A stretch of DNA of 44,371 bases from a virus. The notes beneath the pieces are model-generated. The model had not been told where the DNA came from. It worked only from the letters and a program-made list of their open reading frames with translations, and did no database searches. Location: the IMG/VR virus record IMGVR_UViG_3300027852_000070, positions 1-44,371 of that record; one strand, written 5' to 3'. A program made the translations under genes and the position numbers. Shown here piece by piece: positions 39,578 to 44,371 of the stretch. Each line of letters starts with the position of its first letter. The stretch's first letter is position 1.

Positions 39578-39825
39578 GAAGGTGCACCAATTATCGTACC
39601 GGAACCATTGAGTCGAGCTTCAAGCGTAGCACATCGATTATATAGACTGTCGATTGTTTTCTGAATCATAGTTAAATCGAGTTTAGTTACTGTCTGACGT
39701 GATTGTCCCGTATCAAACGTATATGACTGTACGCCACCGGTACCCAATGCGAGCGCGGCGTCCTCATATGCGACGATTTGCAGCTTCGTAGCCGTTATAC
39801 GAGCTTGTATAAATGTTGAGTCCAT
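39571..39825 (-). CDS. gpW-like head-tail joining protein
   Basis: An 84-residue protein with the pattern FIQARITATKLQIVAYEDAALALGTGGVQSYTFDTGQSRQTVTK...LYNRCATLEARLNGSG. I recognise this from small proteins encoded before lambda-type portals, in the place of lambda gpW. It probably joins head and tail after packaging. It is the first gene of the leftward structural operon, preceded by the promoter at 39884-39911. Confidence 0.7.
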   Translation of the reverse strand: MDSTFIQARITATKLQIVAYEDAALALGTGGVQSYTFDTGQSRQTVTKLDLTMIQKTIDSLYNRCATLEARLNGSGTIIGAPSW

Positions 39826-39883
39826 TACATGACCTTACACCATTTCGGGTTAGATTAAATATAAATATAAAATATCAGTCGTC

Positions 39884-39911
39884 AGTATACATAATAAAAA
39901 ATAAATGTAAA
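39884..39911 (-). promoter_or_regulatory. Candidate leftward promoter of the structural operon
   Basis: On the minus strand TTTACA (39911-39906), a 16-base spacer and TATACT (39889-39884). It would transcribe the gpW-like gene at 39825 and the head and tail genes behind it. It lacks the TGTTGAC extension of the early promoters, which fits a different class. Confidence 0.5.
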
Positions 39912-39926
39912 ATAATCGTTATTTTA

Positions 39927-39946
39927 TGTTGACGGCGGTGTCAACA
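39927..39946. promoter_or_regulatory. Palindromic operator over the -35 box
   Basis: TGTTGAC-GGCGGT-GTCAACA, a perfect seven-base inverted repeat with a six-base spacer, covering the -35 hexamer. Binding of a dimer or a two-headed repressor here would block polymerase. An identical copy lies at 40747-40766. The binding protein is not known. Confidence 0.65.
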
Positions 39947-39957
39947 TAGCATATTAT
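39929..39957 (+). promoter_or_regulatory. Sigma-70 promoter of the first cassette
   Basis: TTGACG (39929-39934), a 17-base spacer and TATTAT (39952-39957), with upstream ATTTTATG and downstream ACTGAAACGAA. It drives the genes at 39998 and 40281. A perfect palindrome overlaps the -35 box. Confidence 0.75.
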
Positions 39958-39997
39958 TACCTTACTGAAACGAACAACGACCCGGAGAAACACAAAA

Positions 39998-40246
39998 ATG
40001 AATACTTTTACTAAATGGCTAGAAACTTTCTTAGAAGAAAAGAACGCACCCGCTAAATCATGGGAAATCGACGCGAACGGTACTACTCACTTCATCGATT
40101 CGGATGTCGTTATCGAAGCAATCAAAACCACATCGGGCCAAGAACAAGCACAAATTAAAAATACTTTGGTAATGATTGATTTCAAAAATGGCGACATTAA
40201 TCATTTTTTCGAACATTTGGCACGCGGTTTAGTCGCTAACTACTAA
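39998..40246 (+). CDS. Small early protein of the first cassette
   Basis: An 82-residue acidic protein (MNTFTKWLETFLEEKNAPAKSWEI...FIDSDVVIEAIKTTSGQEQAQIKNTLVMIDFKNGDINHFFEHLARGL). I recognise the pattern from small conserved phage proteins of unknown function. It has a ribosome site (CCGGAG) and the cassette promoter directly upstream. It is followed by a GNRA-loop hairpin and a second gene. Strong promoters in front of tiny genes suggest host-takeover roles, which is inference. Confidence 0.7.
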   Translation: MNTFTKWLETFLEEKNAPAKSWEIDANGTTHFIDSDVVIEAIKTTSGQEQAQIKNTLVMIDFKNGDINHFFEHLARGLVANY

Positions 40247-40252
40247 TCGAAC

Positions 40253-40268
40253 CGGGGCGAAAGCCCCG
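40253..40268 (+). other. GNRA-loop hairpin between cassette genes, copy 1
   Basis: CGGGGC-GAAA-GCCCCG, followed at once by AAGGATCTTAAAATG, where AAGGA is the ribosome site of the next gene. The same 31-base unit recurs at 41029-41044 with a GAGA loop. There is no U-run, so it is more likely an mRNA-stability or translation-spacing element than a terminator. Confidence 0.65.
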
Positions 40269-40280
40269 AAGGATCTTAAA

Positions 40281-40730
40281 ATGAAGTATATCTTAGTAAC
40301 AGGCGGCCAAACTGGTAGAAAATTACATTCAGCACATAGCGGATCGAGTTGTTTGTCGTGCGGCCATTGGACGAAAACCGCCGTTACACGTTTTCAAGTT
40401 GCCGATAATATCGAACCGGAAACACTCGAAAAATTCAAAAATGACGGGTTTGAATTATGCGAAAAATGTTTTCCTCAATATGCCGATACACAAATTAAAA
40501 AATATACGGGACCGAAGTATCATTTAAAAAATTTACGTCCTGAACTAGTCGAAGGTAGAATCCTCGCTAAATTATTCAGGGGTTCGGCTTGTGGTCGTAA
40601 AGTCGATTATTTATCAAAATTTAATGATTTTAAAAAAGCATATAAGGAAGATCCGGACAAGTGTTGCAAAGGCTGTACGAAAAGAATGTTCGAAATAATG
40701 GTGCAAGTTCAGGAAATGAAAATAAATTGA
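40281..40730 (+). CDS. Cysteine-rich protein of the first cassette
   Basis: A 149-residue protein with several cysteine pairs: C24-x2-C27 (SSCLSCGHW), C60-x2-C63 (LCEKCFP), and C132, C133 and C136 (DKCCKGCTKR). It probably binds zinc. No named family. It opens with MKYILVTGGQTGRKLHSAHSGSSC and has basic patches that would suit nucleic-acid binding. It lies behind the duplicated hairpin and ribosome-site unit. Function unknown. Confidence 0.65.
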   Translation: MKYILVTGGQTGRKLHSAHSGSSCLSCGHWTKTAVTRFQVADNIEPETLEKFKNDGFELCEKCFPQYADTQIKKYTGPKYHLKNLRPELVEGRILAKLFRGSACGRKVDYLSKFNDFKKAYKEDPDKCCKGCTKRMFEIMVQVQEMKIN

Positions 40731-40746
40731 AAATATCGTTATTTCA

Positions 40747-40766
40747 TGTTGACGGCGGTGTCAACA
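40747..40766. promoter_or_regulatory. Palindromic operator over the -35 box, copy 2
   Basis: The same TGTTGAC-N6-GTCAACA palindrome as at 39927-39946, so the two cassettes are likely controlled together. Confidence 0.65.
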
Positions 40767-40777
40767 TAGCATATTAT
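40749..40777 (+). promoter_or_regulatory. Sigma-70 promoter of the second cassette
   Basis: TTGACG (40749-40754), a 17-base spacer and TATTAT (40772-40777), the same as the first cassette. It drives the genes at 40811 and 41057. Confidence 0.75.
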
Positions 40778-40810
40778 TACCTTACTGAAACGAATTAAGG
40801 AATAAACAAA

Positions 40811-41023
40811 ATGAATACTTTTACTGAAAACCAAGAATTATCGGCTCGCTCTATCTGTGACAATGATTGTATTTTTCGTGCGACGGTTGTTAAGCGTACA
40901 GCGAAGACCGTTACTATTAAGGACGACCGCGGCGAACGTCGCTGCAAAATCCATAATCGCGGTGACGGTGAGTTTATTTTCCCATATGGTCAATATTCAA
41001 TGGCCGCTACTTTCAACGCATAA
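40811..41023 (+). CDS. Small protein of the second cassette
   Basis: A 70-residue protein sharing only its first five residues (MNTFT) with the corresponding gene of the first cassette. The rest is a compact beta-rich fold (CIFRATVVKRTAKTVTIKDDRGERRCKIHNRGDGEFIFPYGQYSMAATF), possibly SH3-like. It looks like a different gene swapped into a duplicated expression cassette. Function unknown. Confidence 0.65.
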   Translation: MNTFTENQELSARSICDNDCIFRATVVKRTAKTVTIKDDRGERRCKIHNRGDGEFIFPYGQYSMAATFNA

Positions 41024-41028
41024 CGGAC

Positions 41029-41044
41029 CGGGGCGAGAGCCCCG
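41029..41044 (+). other. GNRA-loop hairpin between cassette genes, copy 2
   Basis: CGGGGC-GAGA-GCCCCG followed by AAGGATCTTAAAATG, matching 40253-40281 except for one loop base. It again lies between the first and second gene of the cassette. Confidence 0.65.
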
Positions 41045-41056
41045 AAGGATCTTAAA

Positions 41057-41461
41057 ATGGCAAAATTATTAAATGAAGAATTTCCGATTAATATCAGAAT
41101 GCACCGGGAAACTTTTAGCGAATTCAGAGCAAGCGAGGAAGGTAGTTACGAAGATATTCAAACAGGCGCTAATGATGAATATTCAGACCATACAAAACAT
41201 TTTTATTATTGGTCTGATAAACTCCCTTCTTCCCCTACAATATTAGTGATTCAAGATATTGATCAATTATTCGAAACATATCATCGATTATGTTCTGGTA
41301 CTTTTCAAATAGATCAAGAATTTGGAAAAAGTTATTTTAAACATGCTTGTCGAATCGCTGATAAATTGAAACCGATTGTCGATAAAGTAATCGAAGATAA
41401 TCGCGCCACCGATCAGCATCGAGAAATATATTTATTAACTACTTACCCGTCGGGATATTAA
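41057..41461 (+). CDS. Hypothetical protein of the second cassette
   Basis: A 134-residue, mostly helical acidic protein (FRASEEGSYEDIQTGANDEYSDHTKHFYYWSDKLPSSPTILVIQDIDQLFETYHRLCSG...). It has no cysteine cluster, membrane helix or recognised family, so it differs from the matching gene of the first cassette. It overlaps the convergent terminase gene by 23 bases. Function unknown. Confidence 0.6.
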   Translation: MAKLLNEEFPINIRMHRETFSEFRASEEGSYEDIQTGANDEYSDHTKHFYYWSDKLPSSPTILVIQDIDQLFETYHRLCSGTFQIDQEFGKSYFKHACRIADKLKPIVDKVIEDNRATDQHREIYLLTTYPSGY

Positions 41462-43436
41462 AATACAACGCCTCGGACTCGATATAATTCCAGAATTTTT
41501 CCCAATCAATCGTCTCGAGTTCGAAATGTTGTATACAAATCGACCACGCTAAGATCTCGACGGCTGCATATCCATAACCCAATAAATCGAATAATTCATT
41601 CGCAGCATTGCCGGGGCGATACCAGTAATAAACCGTATTTCCTTTATCGTCGATTTTCTCGCGGCGACTCTCGACCGTTAATTCCTTGAGTTGTTTATCG
41701 GTAATGTCCACGGGTGCGTTGAAATGGTGCGGTTTTTGAAGTCCTGAATCCTCGACCCACTCGCGACGAAGGACCGGCGCCATACGATCTTTATAATGAT
41801 CAACTAATATCCGATAACCAATGGTCCCGGCTTGTGTGGTAAATTCGGCGAATTCTTTTATCGTTTGATTCTTCGCGGGACGGTCACGACCTAAAATCGG
41901 ATAGACGCCCGACGCGTAATCCGCGCAAAAATTCGAAACCGTATCATTTGCGTAACCAGCATCGACGAGCGTTAATGCGATTTTATATTCTTTCCCGTCA
42001 TCGGCGGTATATGTGGTTTCTTCGATAAGTTCGCGAAGCCGTCCCCATACTGGACTTGATAATTCGCCGCATTCGTCCTCGTCGTTTTCAACTTCAAAAC
42101 GCCAATAATCAACAACGTAACAAATCGAATCACGGGTCCAACCCTTGACCGATACGGCTAAATTCTTTTTATGGACATCGACTTGACAAGTTAAAAACAG
42201 AATCGACGATCCGGAATGCTGCGCGGCGTACTCGTTAGGAACTTGACCCAATCGATAAACCGCTCGACGATGTGCTGATACAGACGTAAATCGAATTTTC
42301 GATCCCATGATTTCAAACGGTTCGGCTAAAATATTATTATAGAAAACTTGATATTTGCCGATGTCGCGGACCTTTTTTTCGACTGGGTCAAATCCGCGTA
42401 AATATGAACTAACGCATTTATACCATGGCTGCATACCGATCGGAGAATATAACGCGGGCAAGTGATACGAACGAATTCCCGGTTCGACAGGTCGTGCCGT
42501 GGGGTGCCAATGTGCACCATGATCCGAAGAGAATAATCGTTCCTTATCATGTTCGTAATGTTCGTGCCCGCAATTCTGACAACAATATCGAACCGATTCG
42601 AGTACGAGACTACCTTCGTCGAGGTCCCATTGAAAACCGCCAATCACGCCCGATTCTTTGTTCACGGTTTCCCATCGTAGCGACTGAGGGAATCCACAGG
42701 ATTTGCATAATATATTATAAACGCGTTGATCGCCTCGACGGTATGCCGCTTCGATTTTAGATTTACCCTTGATAAGTGGTGTCGAGCCTCGACCAATTTT
42801 CCGACGTTCCCAATAGCCCGAACAACGATCATCACTTAACGAATCGGGATCACCATCTTTACCAACCTTGTCGGGCCATGCGTCGATCTCGTCTTTGAGC
42901 ATGATGGCGATAGAGTACGAACGCATTTTATCAGCATTCTTCGCACCGAACGGGACCATATAGCCGCCGCCCTCCCATTGTAAATGATTCGCCGTTTTAC
43001 CTGTCTTACGGGTATTCCCTTCATCGCTCGATCGGATAATATGAGCGAACCCGGATTGATTAATCATCGGGATAACATTATTTTCGATACGTGCCGTCGC
43101 GAGTTCTTTATCTGCAGTCATGTACATTAGGGGTAACGTTTTCGCGTGGGCCATATAATACAACATGACCGATTCAAGTAATGTCGTATAAGTAATTTGT
43201 ACACCTTTTTTGACATTGACTTCGCGGACCGAACTATCAAGATCAAAACAATCAATAATCTCGCGCATGAATGGGTTAACATCGTAACGAATATATCCGG
43301 GTATTGAGGTTACGGATTCCGGGAGGTATCTATTCGCCTCGTTAAAATCCGACGGTTTCAAATGATCAACGACTTCGGTTAATCCTTCGATTTCATCGAT
43401 GACCCAGCCCGCGCCGATGTTAGTTAGTTTAGACAT
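41439..43436 (-). CDS. Terminase large subunit (GpA family)
   Basis: A 665-residue packaging motor of the lambda GpA type. A Walker A-like KKGVQITYT is at 76-84, where GpA proteins also deviate from the consensus. The Walker B is IMLKDEID (178-185). A zinc region CKSCG...YCCQNCGHEH (about 240-295) precedes the nuclease domain with D residues in CQVDVHKKNLAV and LTLVDAGYANDT. GpA terminases cut at cos sites in lambda. It overlaps the upstream small-subunit-position gene by eight bases. Confidence 0.92.
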   Translation of the reverse strand: MSKLTNIGAGWVIDEIEGLTEVVDHLKPSDFNEANRYLPESVTSIPGYIRYDVNPFMREIIDCFDLDSSVREVNVKKGVQITYTTLLESVMLYYMAHAKTLPLMYMTADKELATARIENNVIPMINQSGFAHIIRSSDEGNTRKTGKTANHLQWEGGGYMVPFGAKNADKMRSYSIAIMLKDEIDAWPDKVGKDGDPDSLSDDRCSGYWERRKIGRGSTPLIKGKSKIEAAYRRGDQRVYNILCKSCGFPQSLRWETVNKESGVIGGFQWDLDEGSLVLESVRYCCQNCGHEHYEHDKERLFSSDHGAHWHPTARPVEPGIRSYHLPALYSPIGMQPWYKCVSSYLRGFDPVEKKVRDIGKYQVFYNNILAEPFEIMGSKIRFTSVSAHRRAVYRLGQVPNEYAAQHSGSSILFLTCQVDVHKKNLAVSVKGWTRDSICYVVDYWRFEVENDEDECGELSSPVWGRLRELIEETTYTADDGKEYKIALTLVDAGYANDTVSNFCADYASGVYPILGRDRPAKNQTIKEFAEFTTQAGTIGYRILVDHYKDRMAPVLRREWVEDSGLQKPHHFNAPVDITDKQLKELTVESRREKIDDKGNTVYYWYRPGNAANELFDLLGYGYAAVEILAWSICIQHFELETIDWEKFWNYIESEALYFNIPTGK

Positions 43437-44283
43437 TATTTAATTGATTCAACGTTCGAGCGACTTTAGCTTTAATCGGTCGTATGAATGATGTGATCTG
43501 ATCCTTGACGAATTTCTCCACGTCATCGAGCGAGCGTTCCGCGGAGTGCATCGCCGTAGCGCGTCGGGCAATTGTTTTCGCACCGTCCGTCAATAATTTG
43601 ATATGTGCCGATTCAATCGGATCAATTATTCCCAACTTCACGAGGTCGCGACTTACGAGCTCACCTTTCGCGACGGCATTTTTCAAACGCTTCTCGTTAA
43701 TGTCTTCAATCATTTTGATCGACTTGAGCCAATCAAGGAAACGAATATCGGTACCGAACCGGGTCACGAGTTCACGGAGACTCATATCCGCGAAGGCTGT
43801 TATATCTTCAGGAATTTCGAGGAGCATCGCTTCGGGATCAATTGTTTCGGGTGTGGCTTTTTTTCGCTTGTCGTTTTTTGCTGCGACACCCCGTACGTGT
43901 GGTTTTTCTTCGGGTTGTTTTACGGCTGGTGATTCCGAATTAATCCCCGCGGCGGTCATCATAACCAAAATCGACGCGGCCCGGTTGTACCCGATTTTAA
44001 GTCCACGTTGGATATTCGAGGCGGTGAAGCGATTGTTCGTCTGACAATGTCGAATAGCATCTTCGTACAGGGGGTCGATTCCCGGTGCGGGCGATTCTTG
44101 CTGTTCTTCGGTTTTGTTTTTTACGTACGCTACGGCTAAATGATGGTTCGCGTTTATGCGTTTTCCTTCCATCGCGGCGCTAAGTCCGTTACGTATTGCC
44201 TTCGTGACAGCCCCAGCCGAAACCCCCGACATGCGTGAAAATTCAGCTTTACTGACTAATTTTTTTTCTGTTTTCTTTACCAT
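43429..44283 (-). CDS. Small-terminase-position protein with FtsK-gamma-like domain
   Basis: A 284-residue protein immediately upstream of the large terminase, the place of the small subunit. The first 30 residues are a winged-helix start (SKAEFSRMSGVSAGAVTKAIRNG), like lambda Nu1. Residues about 69-112 (DPLYEDAIRHCQTNNRFTASNIQRGLKIGYNRAASILVMMTAAGI) closely match the FtsK-gamma domain that reads KOPS sites on the chromosome. A basic linker and a helical C-terminus follow. It may recognise packaging-site DNA through two DNA-binding heads. No ribosome site is visible before ATG 44283. Confidence 0.75.
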   Translation of the reverse strand: MVKKTEKKLVSKAEFSRMSGVSAGAVTKAIRNGLSAAMEGKRINANHHLAVAYVKNKTEEQQESPAPGIDPLYEDAIRHCQTNNRFTASNIQRGLKIGYNRAASILVMMTAAGINSESPAVKQPEEKPHVRGVAAKNDKRKKATPETIDPEAMLLEIPEDITAFADMSLRELVTRFGTDIRFLDWLKSIKMIEDINEKRLKNAVAKGELVSRDLVKLGIIDPIESAHIKLLTDGAKTIARRATAMHSAERSLDDVEKFVKDQITSFIRPIKAKVARTLNQLNNV

Positions 44284-44371
44284 GGGAGGAGTGTAGCGCT
44301 CCGACTCCTACGCGGTCAAGTTTTGGTCAAACTTTGGAAAGTGTGCGAGGGGTGATCGACGGAATCAAAAC
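44284..44371. other. Genome-end non-coding region
   Basis: No gene is visible. It contains GCGCTCCGACTCCTACGCGG (44296-44315) and a direct repeat GGTCAA (44314-44319 and 44327-44332). The final 15 bases equal positions 1-15. Together with 1-101 it forms one continuous intergenic block upstream of the terminase genes. Confidence 0.5.

Larger units (their letters stand above)
39915..39974 (+). repeat. 60-base promoter/operator repeat, copy 1
   Basis: This stretch and 40735-40794 are 59/60 identical. They run from ATCGTTATTT through the promoter to ACTGAAACGAA. The following genes both begin ATGAATACTTTTACT, so the duplication also covers the start of the coding region. Confidence 0.9.
40735..40794 (+). 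repeat. 60-base promoter/operator repeat, copy 2
   Basis: 59/60 identical to 39915-39974, with a single T-to-C difference before ATG of the TATG/CATG extension. It starts four bases after the end of the previous gene. The -35, operator, -10 and downstream ACTGAAACGAA are all preserved. Confidence 0.9.

Noticed and set aside
43505-44044. Long plus-strand frame of 179 codons opposite the small-terminase-position gene
   Set aside because: It is antisense to a gene with a clear domain and conserved position, has no ribosome site and a serine/arginine-rich sequence typical of a shadow frame.
1-44371. Integrase, transposase or cI-type repressor that would indicate a temperate Mu-like phage
   Set aside because: None was found despite the Mu-like tail. 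The head, terminase and replication genes are not Mu-like, so the phage is more likely lytic, although a regulator and operators are present.
1-44371. tRNA genes
   Set aside because: No cloverleaf with a T-arm GGTTCGA-type core and CCA-compatible stem was noticed. A tRNAscan-type search would be needed to exclude them fully.

Overview
The window looks like one complete genome of a tailed bacteriophage (Caudoviricetes) with a contractile tail. The first 15 bases (positions 1-15) are identical to the last 15 (44357-44371), which is what a circularised or end-overlapping assembly gives. I see no host genes, integrase, transposase, tRNA or CRISPR array. The base composition leans AT-rich (judged by eye), Shine-Dalgarno sites are AGGA-like, and promoters match sigma-70 with 17-base spacers. 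A Mu-type tail, a lambda-type head and an Rz/Rz1 spanin pair all point to a Gram-negative, probably gammaproteobacterial host. The species cannot be read from the sequence.

Layout. (1) 102-818, minus: a probable virion morphogenesis gene, which on a circle lies just upstream of the terminase genes. (2) 819-1260: an AT-rich non-coding block with GGGGTA-type repeats. (3) 1261-2187, plus: a protein made of repeated zinc ribbons. (4) 2169-5299, minus: about a dozen tiny, overlapping genes, many cysteine-rich or membrane-spanning, behind a strong promoter at 5333-5361. (5) 5375-11910, minus: early and replication genes. These are a primase-helicase, a tandem-HTH regulator, a DNA adenine methyltransferase, a VRR-NUC-type nuclease, a DUF1937 protein and an SF2 helicase. 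(6) 12001-19177, plus: a second replication and nucleotide block. It holds a GLPWD-motif protein, a DUF2800 nuclease, a DUF2815 ssDNA-binding protein, a MazG-like hydrolase, a family B polymerase, and ThyX with an NrdJ-C-like domain in the -1 frame. The two early blocks start from overlapping, oppositely directed promoters at 11938-11978. (7) 19150-20879, minus: the lysis cassette (spanins, holin candidate, amidase, coiled-coil membrane protein). (8) 20885-30747, minus: a tail module in exact Mu order, from tailspike back to tail tube. (9) 30774-39825, minus: sheath, connectors, capsid, decoration protein, protease with nested scaffold, portal and gpW-like protein. (10) 39998-41461, plus: two copies of a promoter/operator-gene-hairpin-gene cassette inserted between the head genes and the terminase. 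(11) 41439-44283, minus: the large terminase (GpA family) and a protein in the small-terminase position that carries an FtsK-gamma-like domain.

How it works together. Host sigma-70 polymerase probably starts from a family of promoters sharing TATGTTGAC or CATGTTGAC. Two of these carry a perfect TGTTGAC-N6-GTCAACA palindrome over the -35 box, a natural target for a repressor. The tandem TetR-like protein is one candidate for that repressor. Replication would use the primase-helicase, family B polymerase, ssDNA-binding protein and nucleases, with ThyX and the MazG-like enzyme shaping nucleotide pools. Late genes build a lambda-like head and a short Mu-like contractile tail.

The most unusual points are: a ThyX whose stop codon sits directly on a U UUA AAA slippery heptamer, followed in the -1 frame by a TSCPD/NrdJ-C-like domain with no normal start codon; the FtsK-gamma-like domain in the packaging region; the duplicated promoter cassettes; a probable leaderless transcript; and an EF-Tu-like GHVDHGK motif in a small zinc protein.
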